Positions 1 through 9,737 of a stretch of 64,000 nucleotides of DNA are shown in pieces. Origin of the DNA: Rhodanobacteraceae bacterium. Lineage in GTDB: Bacteria > Pseudomonadota > Gammaproteobacteria > Xanthomonadales > Rhodanobacteraceae. Below the pieces are notes generated by a model. The model was not told the origin of the DNA, did no database searches, and was given only the letters and a program-made list of their open reading frames with translations. Location: contig JAEUPP010000035.1 of the NCBI GenBank assembly GCA_016790075.1, forward strand, positions 24,092-88,091, in the 5' to 3' direction. The position numbers were made by a program, and so were the translations under genes. Each line of letters begins with the position of its first letter. Position 1 is the stretch's first letter.

Positions 1-1
1 G

Positions 2-310
2 CGCTTTTTCGCTGCCCTGATGAACGGCCGGTTGCTATCGCCACAGAGCGTGGCCAGCATGTCCGCAACGCTGTATCCGATGTTCGATGCCAGCACCTAC
101 TATGGCCTGGGACTGATGGTTTTCGACGTGCCCGACGGCGACCGGCGCAATCTGTGGCTAGGCCATGCTGGCGGCACGCCGGGCGGCAGCGCCCTGCTGC
201 TGTATTCGCCCGAGGACAATGCATTCGTCGCCGTAGCCTTGACCGGAAACGGACCGGCAACCGCCGCGGCCTACAAGATGCTGAAGGCTTGGCGCGAGGC
301 CAACCGCTAG
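2..310 (+). CDS. Serine hydrolase (beta-lactamase/class C-like), C-terminal part only
   Basis: The window opens inside this gene; the frame is open from base 2 and ends at TAG 308-310. The visible 100 or so residues contain the run LSPQSVASM, then YGLGLMVFD and WLGHAGGTPGG, which is the usual C-terminal layout of penicillin-binding-protein-like serine hydrolases (the HxG-type motif lies near the substrate cleft). The catalytic SxxK serine would lie upstream, outside the window, so activity cannot be judged. It is transcribed toward the pnp operon and shares a bidirectional terminator with it. Family assignment is by motif; substrate is unknown. Confidence 0.7.
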   Translation, partial: RFFAALMNGRLLSPQSVASMSATLYPMFDASTYYGLGLMVFDVPDGDRRNLWLGHAGGTPGGSALLLYSPEDNAFVAVALTGNGPATAAAYKMLKAWREANR

Positions 311-399
311 CATTTCGCCAGACAGGTGTCCTGCACACTGCCGCTCGCGTACCACCAGCGCAAGAACAGACTCAGGCCGCCAGTTCAGCGTCTGGCTCG

Positions 400-440
400 C
401 CCACAAAAAAGCCGGCGCGAAGCCGGCTTTTTTTGTGGGT
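400..440. terminator. Bidirectional intrinsic terminator between serine hydrolase and pnp
   Basis: An A-tract, a GCCGGC stem (411-415 region pairing with 421-427 around GCGA) and a T-tract form a symmetric hairpin flanked by CCCAC/GTGGG. It can terminate the plus-strand hydrolase gene and the minus-strand rimP-pnp operon, which ends at 456. Confidence 0.85.
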
Positions 441-455
441 GCATGCGGCGACGGA

Positions 456-2573
456 TCAGGCTGAACCGGCGGCCGGCTGTTGCTCTTCTTCCAGCACCGC
501 CTTGATCGATAGGCGAATACGGCCCTGCTTGTCGACTTCGAGCACCTTGACACGCACGGTATCGCCTTCCTTGAGCTTGTCGGAAACTTTCTCGACGCGC
601 TCGTTGGAGATCTGCGAAACGTGTACCAGACCGTCCTTGCCCGGAAGAATGGTCACGAAGGCGCCGAAGTCCATGAGCTTGGCGACCTTGCCTTCGTAGA
701 TGCGGCCCGGCTCGACATCGGACACGATCATCTCGATGCGCTTCTTCGCCTCATCCGCCGCAGCACGGTTGACCGAGGCGATAACGATGCTGCCGTCATC
801 CTGGATGTCGATGGTGGTGCCAGTTTCTTCGGTAATCGCACGGATGACCGAGCCGCCCTTGCCAATGACTTCGCGGATCTTGTCCGGATGGATACGCATG
901 GTCAGCAGGCGCGGCGCAAATTCACTCATTTCCGAGCGCGCCGAGGTGATGACCTTGTTCATTTCACCGAGGATGTGCAGACGCCCGCGCTTGGCCTGAT
1001 CGAGCGCCACGCGCATGATTTCTTCGGTAATGCCGTCGATCTTGATGTCCATCTGCAGCGCGGAAATACCGTCCTGCGTACCGGCCACCTTGAAGTCCAT
1101 GTCGCCGAGATGGTCCTCATCGCCAAGGATGTCGGACAGCACGACAAAATCGTCGCCTTCCTTGACCAGGCCCATCGCAATACCGGCGACCGGAGCTTTC
1201 AGCGGCACGCCCGCGTCCATCATCGCCAGCGAGGAACCGCAGACCGAAGCCATCGAGGAAGAACCATTCGACTCGGTGATCTCGGAGACCACACGCAGCA
1301 CGTAGGGGAATTCTTCCATCGTCGGCTTGACCGCCTGCACACCACGCTTGGCGAGGCGGCCATGGCCGATTTCGCGGCGCTTGGGGCCGGCCATACGGCC
1401 ACATTCACCGACCGAGAACGGCGGGAAGTTGTAGTGGAACAGGAACGTGTCCTTGGACTCGCCTTCCGGCGCGTCGATGATCTGCGCGTCCTTGGTGGTG
1501 CCCAGCGTGACCGTCACCAGCGCCTGGGTTTCGCCGCGCGTAAACAGCGCCGACCCATGGGTACGCGGCAGTACACCGACGCGGACATCAATGCCACGCA
1601 CCGTATCCAGCGCGCGGCCATCGATGCGGACCTTGGTCTTGAGCACGCCGTCGCGCATCGTGCGGTACTCGATGTCGCCCAGCGCCGCACCGATTTCGCC
1701 ATCGCTCCATTTGTTCGCTGCTGCAGCCTCGGCAACGGCGGCCTTGGCCTCAGTCTTGATGGCGGCCAGGGCATCGCGGCGAGCAAGCTTGTCACGGACC
1801 TGGAACGCTTCGGCCATGCGATTGCCGATCTGGCCTTCCAGCGCTGCGAACAGTGCATCGTTGCGTGCCGGCGCACTCCAGTTGAAAGTCCTGCGTCCCG
1901 CTTCGGCAGCAAAGGCCTCGATCGCGGCGATAGCGCTCTTGAGCGCATTGTGACCAAACGTCACCGCCCCCAGCATGACCTCTTCACTGAGCAGCTTGGC
2001 TTCGGATTCGACCATAAGCACGGCGTTCTGCGTGCCAGCAACTACCAGTTCGAGATCCGAGGTCTTGAGTTCGCTGACACTGGGGTTCAGCACATAATGG
2101 CCGTTGATCACACCGACCTTGGCCGCGCCTATTGGCCCCTTGAATGGCACACCGGCAAGGACGAGTGCCGCGGATGCACCGATCAGCGCCGGAATGTCGC
2201 CGTCGATTTCCGGATTCAGCGACATGACCGTCGCAATGATCTGGATTTCGTTCTTGAACTCTTCCGGGAACAGCGGACGGATAGGACGATCAATCAGGCG
2301 CGAGGTCAGCGTTTCCTTTTCGGTCGGGCGGCCTTCGCGCTTGAAGAAACCACCGGGAATGCGCCCGGCGGAATAGAACTTTTCCTGATAGTCGACGGTG
2401 AGGGGGAAGAAATCCTGTCCCTCGCGCGCCTTGCTGGCTGCTACCGCCGTGACCAGCACGACGGTTCCGCCCATGCTGACCATGACTGCACCGCTAGCCT
2501 GGCGGGCGATTTCGCCCGTTTCCAGCGTGACTTCGTGATTACCGTACTGGAACGACCTGGTTACTTTCGCCAC
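456..2573 (-). CDS. pnp: Polynucleotide phosphorylase
   Basis: 3'-to-5' exoribonuclease that phosphorolyses RNA and can add heteropolymeric tails; in gammaproteobacteria it joins RNase E in the degradosome. The 705 residues match the usual length. Two RNase PH-like domains are separated by an all-alpha linker, followed by a KH domain with [11 protein letters not shown] (about 570-590) and an S1 domain starting [17 protein letters not shown] (about 635 onward). Start is GTG at 2573, preceded by a strong GAGGAG site 6 bases away. It lies 24 bases downstream of rpsO, as in E. coli, so the two are probably cotranscribed. Confidence 0.97.
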   Translation of the reverse strand: MAKVTRSFQYGNHEVTLETGEIARQASGAVMVSMGGTVVLVTAVAASKAREGQDFFPLTVDYQEKFYSAGRIPGGFFKREGRPTEKETLTSRLIDRPIRPLFPEEFKNEIQIIATVMSLNPEIDGDIPALIGASAALVLAGVPFKGPIGAAKVGVINGHYVLNPSVSELKTSDLELVVAGTQNAVLMVESEAKLLSEEVMLGAVTFGHNALKSAIAAIEAFAAEAGRRTFNWSAPARNDALFAALEGQIGNRMAEAFQVRDKLARRDALAAIKTEAKAAVAEAAAANKWSDGEIGAALGDIEYRTMRDGVLKTKVRIDGRALDTVRGIDVRVGVLPRTHGSALFTRGETQALVTVTLGTTKDAQIIDAPEGESKDTFLFHYNFPPFSVGECGRMAGPKRREIGHGRLAKRGVQAVKPTMEEFPYVLRVVSEITESNGSSSMASVCGSSLAMMDAGVPLKAPVAGIAMGLVKEGDDFVVLSDILGDEDHLGDMDFKVAGTQDGISALQMDIKIDGITEEIMRVALDQAKRGRLHILGEMNKVITSARSEMSEFAPRLLTMRIHPDKIREVIGKGGSVIRAITEETGTTIDIQDDGSIVIASVNRAAADEAKKRIEMIVSDVEPGRIYEGKVAKLMDFGAFVTILPGKDGLVHVSQISNERVEKVSDKLKEGDTVRVKVLEVDKQGRIRLSIKAVLEEEQQPAAGSA

Positions 2574-2597
2574 TGCTATCTCCTCGGTGCGGTTCGC

Positions 2598-2864
2598 TTA
2601 GCGGCGGATGCCGAGGCGGTCAATCAGGGTTTTGTAACGATTGGCGTCTTTGGCCTTGAGATAGGCCAACAGGCGGCGGCGCTGGTTGACCATCTTGAGC
2701 AGGCCGCGGCGGGAGTGGTGATCCTTGGCGTGCTTGGCAAAGTGCTCAGACAGGCTGTCGATGCGGGCCGACAGCAACGCGACCTGGACTTCCGGCGAAC
2801 CGGTGTCGTTCGGCACGCGGCCAAAATCGGCAAGAATTTTCTGGGTTTGTTCGACGTTCAACAT
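2598..2864 (-). CDS. rpsO: 30S ribosomal protein S15
   Basis: Primary 16S rRNA-binding protein of the small-subunit platform. The 88 residues have normal length and the classic order: [29 protein letters not shown] and the C-terminal RRRLLAYLK. It starts at ATG 2864 and sits between truB and pnp as in most gammaproteobacteria. S15 often represses its own translation by binding its leader; the 187-base upstream gap here contains a long hairpin that could serve this role. Confidence 0.97.
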   Translation of the reverse strand: MLNVEQTQKILADFGRVPNDTGSPEVQVALLSARIDSLSEHFAKHAKDHHSRRGLLKMVNQRRRLLAYLKAKDANRYKTLIDRLGIRR

Positions 2865-2891
2865 TTTTTCGTGACCTTGAAGCTAGACGAG

Positions 2892-2931
2892 GCTTGTACA
2901 GCGCAACTGCGGGCAATGGCGCTGCACAAGC
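2892..2931 (-). promoter_or_regulatory. Hairpin in the rpsO 5' leader
   Basis: On the minus strand GCUUGUGCAGCG (from 2931) pairs over 12 positions with CGCUGUACAAGC (to 2892), with one G-U wobble and a 16-base loop. It ends 27 bases before the rpsO start. A TTGACA hexamer lies just upstream at 2953-2948, but its 17-base-spaced -10 (CTTGTG) is poor, so promoter assignment is weak. A role in S15 autoregulation is inferred from position only. Confidence 0.45.
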
Positions 2932-3051
2932 CCCGCGTGGGATGAATTGTCAAGAGAGCCGCGGGAGTTTAACGCCAGACCCTGCAGCGCAACAAGTCTG
3001 AAAGATTTGGCCGCGACGGAATCTGGCGGCGCGGCACGAAAGGAAAGCGGC

Positions 3052-3993
3052 TCACTCCGGCAGATTCAGCCCACGCCGGACCCGCAATACGCCCACCGCA
3101 TCGACCTCGCCGAGGGCGAGCAGCCGACCGGCCGCGTCCTGTACACGGCAAAGCGCTACCGCTTCGCCAAGATCCCGCACCGGCTGCCCCTGGAGCAGGC
3201 GCTGCGCCTGGACCGCATCGACCTGGCGCAGCGGCAGGGCCGACAGGCCCGCATCGGTTTCCAGCAGCAAAGCGTCCAGGGCCTCGCGACCTTGGCTCAG
3301 CAGCAGCGCTTCCAACTCGTCCAACGTGTGCATGCGTGGTTCACGAAACGGATCAACCCAGGTGCGGCGCAGGGCCGTCAGGTGCGCACCACAACCCAGC
3401 GCCGCGCCGAGGTCACGCGCAAGGCTGCGCACATACGTGCCCGAGCCGCATTCGACGGCGAGCAGCAGGGTATCGCCCTCATGCCGCAACGGTTCGAGCC
3501 GGTGCACGTCGACCTCGCGCGGAGCGGCCGCGACGTCCTCGCCGTCGCGTGCCCGTTTGTACAGCGGTACGCCGCCAAGCTTGATCGCGCTGTAGACCGG
3601 CGGCACCTGGACGATGCGTCCGCGCAACGGGGCCAGCGCCGCCTCGACAAGTGCAGGCGTCAGCGGCGGCACGGCGCGGCGCTCCAGTATGTCGCCCTCT
3701 GCATCGGCCGTGGTCGTCGTCACGCCGAGCTGCACTTCGGCCATGTAGGCCTTGGCCGCACCCAGCAGATAGCCAGCGATTTTGGTCGCTTCGCCAAAAC
3801 ACAACGGCAGCAGCCCGGTCGCCAGAGGATCAAGACTGCCGGTATGCCCGCCCTTGGCCGCGAGAAACAGCCGGCGCGCCTTCTGCAGCGCCTGGTTGGA
3901 ACTTAGCCCACGAGGCTTGTCGAGCAGCAGGATGCCGTGAACATCACGCCAGGGTGTGGTATCTCGTTTCTTGCTCATGGATGTGAAACACAC
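3052..3993 (-). CDS. truB: tRNA pseudouridine(55) synthase
   Basis: Isomerises U55 in the T-loop of most tRNAs. The 313-residue protein has the TruB N-terminal block GILLLDKPRGLSSNQAL and the catalytic motif GSLDPLATG, with the nucleophile Asp at residue 55, followed by a PUA-like C-terminal region. The GTG at 3993 has GAGG seven bases upstream, whereas the ATG at 3978 (MSKKRD...) has no good ribosome site, so the GTG start is preferred; the difference is five residues. It lies 50 bases after rbfA in the rimP-pnp operon. Confidence 0.95.
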   Translation of the reverse strand: MCFTSMSKKRDTTPWRDVHGILLLDKPRGLSSNQALQKARRLFLAAKGGHTGSLDPLATGLLPLCFGEATKIAGYLLGAAKAYMAEVQLGVTTTTADAEGDILERRAVPPLTPALVEAALAPLRGRIVQVPPVYSAIKLGGVPLYKRARDGEDVAAAPREVDVHRLEPLRHEGDTLLLAVECGSGTYVRSLARDLGAALGCGAHLTALRRTWVDPFREPRMHTLDELEALLLSQGREALDALLLETDAGLSALPLRQVDAVQAQRLLQGQPVRDLGEAVALCRVQDAAGRLLALGEVDAVGVLRVRRGLNLPE

Positions 3994-4043
3994 TAGGCCG
4001 CCTCGCGCAGCTGACGCGCGAACAACGGCAAGGCAGAACCGAC

Positions 4044-4397
4044 TTAGTCGGTCGGTTTCTGCGCCTCGCGCAGTAGCTGTTCTATACGTTCGCCCTTGTC
4101 TACCGAATCGTCGTACTTGAAACGCAACTCGGGGACACGCCGGATTTTCATGATGCGTGAGAGCTCACGCCGGAAATCCTTGGCCATTTCATTGAGCAGT
4201 TTGACCGCCGGCGGCCCCTGTTCGGCCACCAGCGCCGTGACATAGACCGTAGCCGTGTCGAGCTCACGCGAGGCTTCGACATCCGACACGCTGACCGATG
4301 GCAAGGCGTGATCACGCACGACCTCGTGCACCAGAGTGCCGACGAGGCGGCGCAGTTCGGCGGAAATACGGTCCGAGCGGTTGAAAGTACTGGGCAT
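4044..4397 (-). CDS. rbfA: Ribosome-binding factor A
   Basis: KH-fold protein that binds the immature 30S subunit and helps 16S 5'-end processing. From ATG 4397 (GGAGAA ribosome site) it has 117 residues, slightly short for the family. The family signature FNRSDRISAELRRLVG opens the protein and IMKIRRVPELRFKYDDSVD lies near the C terminus. The frame stays open upstream to 4481, but that part has no RbfA similarity. It follows infB by about 90 bases. Confidence 0.95.
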   Translation of the reverse strand: MPSTFNRSDRISAELRRLVGTLVHEVVRDHALPSVSVSDVEASRELDTATVYVTALVAEQGPPAVKLLNEMAKDFRRELSRIMKIRRVPELRFKYDDSVDKGERIEQLLREAQKPTD

Positions 4398-4484
4398 GGC
4401 GGTTCTCCGCGAAAAGTCGACGCAGGGGCGCCAGGGCACAAGTGGCGGAATCGCGCCGGCTGCCGCCGCGATTCCGGCCACGTA

Positions 4485-7250
4485 TCAGAACGTTCTCTGC
4501 ACTTCGATACGCTCGAAGCACTCGATCTGATCACCAGGCTTGACGTCGTTGTACTGTTTCACCGCGATACCGCATTCCATGCCATTGCGGACTTCGTCAA
4601 CGATATCCTTGAAACGGCGCAGTGACTCGAGCTCGCCCTGGAAGATCACGGTGTTGTCACGCAGCACACGGATAGGCTTGTTGCGCTTGACAAAACCCTC
4701 GATGACCATGCAGCCGGCGACCGCGCCAAACTTCGAGCTGCGGAACACTTCGCGCACCTGCGCCACACCGATGATCTCTTCACGCACTTCCATGCCCAGC
4801 AGACCCGATGCGACCTGCTTCACCTGATCAATGACGTCGTAGATGATGGAGAAGTAACGCAGATCCAGACCATTGGTGTCGATGACCTTGCGTGCCGATG
4901 CATCGGCGCGGACGTTGAAGCCGATGATGGTGGCCCTGGAAGCTGCGGCAAGCGTTGCGTCGGACTCGGTAATGCCGCCGACACCCGACACGATCACGTT
5001 GACCTTGACCAGCTCGTTCGTGAGCTTGGTCAACGCATCGCGCAGTGCTTCTGCCGAACCTTGCACGTCCGCCTTGACCACGAGGTTCAGCGTCTGCTGA
5101 TCGCCGCCCTGTGTCATCGTCGCCATGATGTCTTCGAGCTTGGTGCTCTGCTTCACCAAGCGGGTTTCACGGCGCTTCTGGTTGCGCTGCTGCGCCACAT
5201 CCTTGGCCAGACGCTCGTCGGCGACCGAGACAAAGTCATCGCCTGCATCCGGCACGCCAGAGAGACCGAGCACCTGCACCGGAATCGACGGGCCAGCTTC
5301 GTTAACCTGCTTGCCAGATTCGTTGAACATCGCGCGGACGCGGCCGTACTCGACGCCACAGACCAGGAAATCGCCGCGCTTGAGCGTTCCCGCCTGCACC
5401 AGCACGGTGGCGACCGGGCCACGCCCCTTGTCGAGACTGGACTCAATGACCACGCCGGACGCACGGCCATCACGCACGGCCTGCAATTCCAGCACTTCGG
5501 ACTGGACCAGGATCGCGTCGAGCAGCGCGTCCACACCCATGCCGGTCTTGGCCGACAGCGGCACGAACTGGGTATCGCCACCCCATTCTTCCGGCACGAC
5601 TTCGTGCTGCACCAGTCCCTGCTTGACGTTGTCCGGATTGGCTTCGGACTTATCCATCTTGTTGACGGCGACGATGATGGGCACGCCGGCGGCACGCGCA
5701 TGCTTGACCGCTTCAACGGTCTGCGGCATGACACCGTCATCGGCGGCGACGACCAGCACGACGATGTCGGTCAGCTTGGCGCCGCGCGCACGCATCGCCG
5801 TAAAGGCCGCGTGGCCCGGGGTGTCGAGGAAGGTGATCACACCCTTGTCGGTAGTTACGTGGTACGCACCGATATGCTGCGTGATGCCCCCCGCTTCACC
5901 CGCCGCGATCTTGGTGCGGCGTATGTAGTCAAGCAGCGAGGTCTTGCCATGGTCGACATGGCCCATGATGGTCACGACCGGCGGGCGCGTTTCCTTGTCG
6001 CCATGGTCGGCTTCCGAGTGGGCGATCAGCGCCGACTCCGCATCGTTGTCGCTGGCACGCACGGCCTTGTGCCCCAGCTCTTCGATCACGAGCACGGCGG
6101 TGTCGTGATCCACGGTCTGGTTGATCGTGGCCATGACGCCCATCTTGAACAGCGCCTTGACCACATCGGAGCCTTTGACTGCCATCTTGGCGGCAAGATC
6201 GGCGACGATGATCGCATCGCCAACCGCGATTTCACGCACGACCGGCGCGGTCGGCTTGGCGAAACCATGTTGTGCCGTGATGCGGCTGATATCCGGCTTG
6301 CCGCTGCGAGGCTTCTTGCGGCTGGAACGGCGCGCACGCTCCTCCGCCGTCAGATGCAGTTCACCACCAGCGAAACGGTGACCGATGTCCGCAGGCAGCC
6401 CTTCGGTCATGCGGTGCGAACCATGACGCACGCGACTGCCACGGCCCGGAGACTCATCCGTACGCTTGGGCGGCGGTGCGGGTGGACGATGCGGCACATG
6501 ATGCGTGGTCGCATCACGGCGCGGCGGTGGGCGCGGTGCATCGCCAGCCGGGCGTACGGCCGGCGGCGGTGCCGACGGACGCGAAACCGGAGGACGTGAA
6601 ACTGGAGGACGCGAAACCGGAGGGCGTGAAACCGGAGCTTCCTGGCGGCCAGGCGGCGGCACGCGTGGAGCCGCTTCCTCAACTTCGCGAGTAGCAGCCT
6701 TTGCTGCCTCCTCTTCACGACGGCGCGCTTCTTCTGCCGCAGCGACCGCCGCTGCAGCAGCTGCCTCCGCAGCGGCTGCAGCAGCTGCAGCGGCGGCCTT
6801 CGCTTCTTCCTCGGCGCGGCGTTTTTCCTGTGCCGCACGCTCCAGCTCCTCGCCTTCACGCTTGAGCGTCGACTCGCTGAGCTTGCGTAGCGCATCTTCA
6901 CGCTCGGTGTCGACTTTCTGCTCATCGTCTACCGAACTGCGCTTGACGTAAGTGCGTTTCTGGCGCACTTCGACGTTAACTGTCTTGCCGCGTGCGGCGC
7001 CCTGATTGACGGTGATTTCACTGACCGTCTTGCGCTTGAGCGTAATCTGACGCGGCGCCGTGTCGTCACCGACCGGCTCAGTCTTGCCGTGAGTGCGGCG
7101 CAGGAAGCCGAGCAGCTTCACTTTCTCAGTGCTGCTGATCACCTGGTCGGCGCTCGTGAACTTCATGCCAGCTTCGGCAAGCTGCGACAGCAGCTTTTCG
7201 ACCGGCGTGCCCAGAACCTGGGCCAATTGCTTGATAGTGACGTCCGACAT
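4485..7250 (-). CDS. infB: Translation initiation factor IF-2
   Basis: GTPase that delivers initiator fMet-tRNA to the 30S subunit and promotes subunit joining. The 921 residues comprise an IF2_N module (about 1-50), a long Ala/Glu coiled and Pro/Arg-rich linker (about 130-290), a second IF2_N-like segment, then the G domain with [17 protein letters not shown] (G1), DTPGHAAF (G3) and NKMDK (G4), and domains II-IV ending [15 protein letters not shown] 7250 is preceded by nusA 60 bases upstream. The linker contains four tandem 15-bp units encoding repeats of PVSRP. Confidence 0.97.
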   Translation of the reverse strand: MSDVTIKQLAQVLGTPVEKLLSQLAEAGMKFTSADQVISSTEKVKLLGFLRRTHGKTEPVGDDTAPRQITLKRKTVSEITVNQGAARGKTVNVEVRQKRTYVKRSSVDDEQKVDTEREDALRKLSESTLKREGEELERAAQEKRRAEEEAKAAAAAAAAAAEAAAAAAVAAAEEARRREEEAAKAATREVEEAAPRVPPPGRQEAPVSRPPVSRPPVSRPPVSRPSAPPPAVRPAGDAPRPPPRRDATTHHVPHRPPAPPPKRTDESPGRGSRVRHGSHRMTEGLPADIGHRFAGGELHLTAEERARRSSRKKPRSGKPDISRITAQHGFAKPTAPVVREIAVGDAIIVADLAAKMAVKGSDVVKALFKMGVMATINQTVDHDTAVLVIEELGHKAVRASDNDAESALIAHSEADHGDKETRPPVVTIMGHVDHGKTSLLDYIRRTKIAAGEAGGITQHIGAYHVTTDKGVITFLDTPGHAAFTAMRARGAKLTDIVVLVVAADDGVMPQTVEAVKHARAAGVPIIVAVNKMDKSEANPDNVKQGLVQHEVVPEEWGGDTQFVPLSAKTGMGVDALLDAILVQSEVLELQAVRDGRASGVVIESSLDKGRGPVATVLVQAGTLKRGDFLVCGVEYGRVRAMFNESGKQVNEAGPSIPVQVLGLSGVPDAGDDFVSVADERLAKDVAQQRNQKRRETRLVKQSTKLEDIMATMTQGGDQQTLNLVVKADVQGSAEALRDALTKLTNELVKVNVIVSGVGGITESDATLAAASRATIIGFNVRADASARKVIDTNGLDLRYFSIIYDVIDQVKQVASGLLGMEVREEIIGVAQVREVFRSSKFGAVAGCMVIEGFVKRNKPIRVLRDNTVIFQGELESLRRFKDIVDEVRNGMECGIAVKQYNDVKPGDQIECFERIEVQRTF
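6577..6636 (-). repeat. Four tandem 15-bp units in the infB linker
   Basis: Four near-identical 15-base units (plus-strand consensus GGACGCGAAACCGGA) lie end to end and encode repeated PVSRP in IF-2. All are in frame, so copy-number change would alter only the linker length. Confidence 0.85.
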
Positions 7251-7310
7251 ATTCGATTACTCCGTGATCCGCTCGCTGCCCTTTGCTGCCGCCGCAATTT
7301 CCGGCGCGAA

Positions 7311-8801
7311 TTACGTCTCGGCAGCGCGCGCAGCCACGATCAACGCAGCGGCACGATCCTCGTCCATACCGTCGATACCGAACTCCATGAGTTCATCGGT
7401 GGCGAGATCCGCAAGATTCTCGCGCGTCACGACGCCATGCTGCGCGAGCGTATAGGCCAATGCCTCGTCCATGCCTTCGACAGCAACGAGGTCGGGAGCC
7501 GGCTTGTGCTCGTCGATATCTTCTTCCACCGCCAAGGCCTCGGTCAGCAGCGCGTCGCGGGCGCGGGCACGCAGCTCTTCGACGATATCTTCGTCGAAGC
7601 CCTCGACTGCAAGCAGCTCGCCGGTAGGCACGTAGGCGATTTCCTCGACCGTCGAGAAACCTTCCTGCACCAGGATCGCGGCGATTTCCGCATCGACCTC
7701 CAGCCGCTGCATGAACAGCTGGCGCGCAGACTCCTGTTCCGACTCGCTCTTGTTGCGCACCTGCGCTTCGGTCATCACGTTGAGCTGCCAGCCTGAAAGC
7801 TTGCTCGCAAGGCGCACGTTCTGCCCGCCGCGGCCTATCGCCTGCGACAACTTGTCTTCGGCGACTGCGATATCCATCGAGTGCTTGTCCTCATCGACGA
7901 TGATGGACTGCACTTCCGCCGGCGCCATCGCATTAATGACGAACTGCGCGGGGTTGTCGTTCCACAGCACGATGTCGATGCGCTCGCCGTTGAGTTCGTT
8001 CGATACGGCCTGTACGCGTGAACCACGCATGCCGATGCAGGCGCCGATAGGATCGGTGCGCGTATCGGTTGCAAGCACCGCAATCTTGGCGCGGTCGCCC
8101 GGATCGCGGGCACAGGCCTTGATCTGTACCAGCCCCTGGCCCACTTCCGGCACCTCGAGCTTGAACAGTTCCATCATGAACTCTGGCGCAGTGCGCGAAA
8201 CAAACAACTGCGGACCACGCGCTTCTGCGCGCACATCGTAGAGATAGCCGCGCACGCGATCACCGGTACGCACGGTTTCACGCGGGATGGTCTTGTCCCG
8301 GGCGATAAACGCTTCGGCATTGCCGCCGAGATCGAGATATACCGCACCCCGCTCCACACGCTTGACGACGCCGGTAATGAGCTCCCCAATGCGGTCGCGG
8401 AAGGCATCGACAACCTGGGCACGCTCGGCCTCGCGCACGCGCTGCACGATGACTTGCTTGGCAGCCTGCGCAGCGATGCGGCCAAACTCAGGGTTCTCAA
8501 TCTGTTCTTCGACAAAGTCACCGACACCGCTGCCCGCTTTCTCTTCCACCGCATCCATGAGGCGAATCATGCGCTCGGGCGACTCCATGACGACGTCGTC
8601 AGGCACGACCTCCCAGCGTCGGAAGGTCTCGTAATCACCGTTGTGACGATTGATCGACACGCGGATAGCGACGTCCTGATCGACGTAGCGTTTCTTCGCC
8701 GCCGAAGCCAGCGCCGCTTCCATCGCATCGAAAATGACCGCCTTGTCGACGCCCTTTTCGTTGGCGACTGCATCGACTACCAGCAACAGTTCTTTGCTCA
8801 T
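7311..8801 (-). CDS. nusA: Transcription termination/antitermination protein NusA
   Basis: RNA polymerase-associated factor that modulates pausing, intrinsic termination and antitermination. The 496 residues show the NusA N-terminal domain (1-125), an S1 domain (about 135-200, RVERGAVYLDLGGNAEAF), KH domains with CIGMRGSRVQAVSNEL and IGRGGQNVRLAS, and two C-terminal acidic helix-hairpin repeats ending AALIVAARAAET. ATG 8801. It lies 40 bases after rimP. In E. coli NusA represses its own operon at leader terminators; similar hairpins are present upstream here. Confidence 0.97.
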   Translation of the reverse strand: MSKELLLVVDAVANEKGVDKAVIFDAMEAALASAAKKRYVDQDVAIRVSINRHNGDYETFRRWEVVPDDVVMESPERMIRLMDAVEEKAGSGVGDFVEEQIENPEFGRIAAQAAKQVIVQRVREAERAQVVDAFRDRIGELITGVVKRVERGAVYLDLGGNAEAFIARDKTIPRETVRTGDRVRGYLYDVRAEARGPQLFVSRTAPEFMMELFKLEVPEVGQGLVQIKACARDPGDRAKIAVLATDTRTDPIGACIGMRGSRVQAVSNELNGERIDIVLWNDNPAQFVINAMAPAEVQSIIVDEDKHSMDIAVAEDKLSQAIGRGGQNVRLASKLSGWQLNVMTEAQVRNKSESEQESARQLFMQRLEVDAEIAAILVQEGFSTVEEIAYVPTGELLAVEGFDEDIVEELRARARDALLTEALAVEEDIDEHKPAPDLVAVEGMDEALAYTLAQHGVVTRENLADLATDELMEFGIDGMDEDRAAALIVAARAAET

Positions 8802-8841
8802 CGTTCGTCACTCCCGCTGGCGTCGTCGACACCAGCACTGA

Positions 8842-9411
8842 TCATTTGTTTGGCTTGCGTTTGGTCGCGCCGGGTTTCGCGCTGCCGGCCCCGGCGGCTC
8901 CTGGCTTCGCCGGCGGCTTGGCCTTGCCTGAGGGTTTTTCCGGCAACAGACCCAACGCCGCGTAGTCGGGCACGATACGCGCTTTCTGCACATTGTCGTG
9001 CGCGACACTGATGTCGACGCCGTCTTGCTCTATCGTGATGCGGTCGCCGTCCACGGCGCGGATTTCGCCCAGCAGGCGACGGCGCCCGTCTATCGGCAGG
9101 TTCAAGGAAATCTTGGCTTTTTCGCCAATGAAACGGGCGAATTGCGCCGGACTGAACAACGGACGGTCCAGGCCCGGCGACGACACTTCAAGCGTATAGC
9201 GCCCGCTGATCGGATCGTTCACATCAAGTTGAGCAGACAGTTCACGACTGACGGCTTCGCAATCATCGATCGTAATCGGGCGCTGGAGATGATCGATATA
9301 GATGCGCAACAGGCTATTGCCGCGGCTGGGCGCGTACTCGATGCCGAGGCATTCGAGACCCAGATCGGCAACTACAGGATTGATCAACTGGATAAGTTCG
9401 TCGTCTTTCAC
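8842..9411 (-). CDS. rimP: Ribosome maturation factor RimP
   Basis: Needed for 30S assembly. The family N terminus (DDELIQLINPVVADLGLECLG) begins just after a GTG at 9411, giving 189 residues; the frame stays open upstream to 9573 but runs through a terminator hairpin and is unlike RimP. The blocks DCEAVSRELSAQLD and LEVSSPGLDRPLF are diagnostic. The C terminus is a Lys/Pro/Ala-rich tail. The ribosome site before the GTG is weak (AGAAT). First gene of the rimP-nusA-infB-rbfA-truB-rpsO-pnp operon. Confidence 0.9.
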   Translation of the reverse strand: MKDDELIQLINPVVADLGLECLGIEYAPSRGNSLLRIYIDHLQRPITIDDCEAVSRELSAQLDVNDPISGRYTLEVSSPGLDRPLFSPAQFARFIGEKAKISLNLPIDGRRRLLGEIRAVDGDRITIEQDGVDISVAHDNVQKARIVPDYAALGLLPEKPSGKAKPPAKPGAAGAGSAKPGATKRKPNK

Positions 9412-9423
9412 GCTGCATTCTGC

Positions 9424-9455
9424 ACAAACAAAAAATGGGCACAAAGGCCCATTCC
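9424..9455 (-). terminator. Intrinsic terminator-like hairpin just upstream of rimP (t2)
   Basis: On the minus strand AATGGGC pairs with GCCCATT around a 6-base loop and is followed by TTTTTTGTTTG, ending about 13 bases before the rimP GTG. Its position makes it an attenuator rather than a gene-end terminator. Confidence 0.75.
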
Positions 9456-9560
9456 ATAGTCCGCCGTTGTCTTGCTTCCCAACATCGGCAACGCGCGCAT
9501 CCTGCGCTCTTTCACCGTCTCGGACTGACCGCAGCTCGCTCGATCGCCGGTTCGGCTTTA

Positions 9561-9588
9561 GCAAAAAGGCCACACGAGGTGGCCTTTC
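9561..9588 (-). terminator. Intrinsic terminator after tRNA-fMet (t1)
   Basis: On the minus strand AAGGCCAC and GTGGCCTT flank a 5-base loop and are followed by TTTTTGC, starting about 12 bases past the tRNA CCA end. It would terminate the tRNA transcript or attenuate read-through into rimP-nusA. Confidence 0.8.
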
Positions 9589-9598
9589 GCTTCGATCC

Positions 9599-9675
9599 TG
9601 GTAGCGGGGGCAGGATTTGAACCTGCGACCTTCGGGTTATGAGCCCGACGAGCTGCCAGACTGCTCCACCCCGCA
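9599..9675 (-). tRNA. Initiator tRNA-fMet (anticodon CAU)
   Basis: A 77-nt cloverleaf with encoded CCA. The anticodon CAT (minus strand, 9641-9639) is closed by three consecutive G:C pairs (GGG...CCC), and the 1-72 position is unpaired, both hallmarks of bacterial initiators. Here the mismatch is U1/U72 rather than the C1/A72 of E. coli. It lies between nuoN (63 bases upstream) and rimP, equivalent to E. coli metY. Confidence 0.95.
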
Positions 9676-9737
9676 TCAGAGAAACGGAAGTTTACGGATC
9701 GATAAACGATTCCGCAAGCCTTTTTGAATCGAAAGAC

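Noticed and set aside
621-2945. Very long plus-strand open frame opposite pnp and rpsO
   Set aside because: It mirrors the complement of two certain genes; high-GC codon bias keeps the opposite frame open. Its product is His/Arg/Asp-rich and lacks family features.
6577-6636. Tandem repeats considered as a CRISPR-like array
   Set aside because: The units are 15 bp, contiguous without spacers, and lie in frame inside infB.
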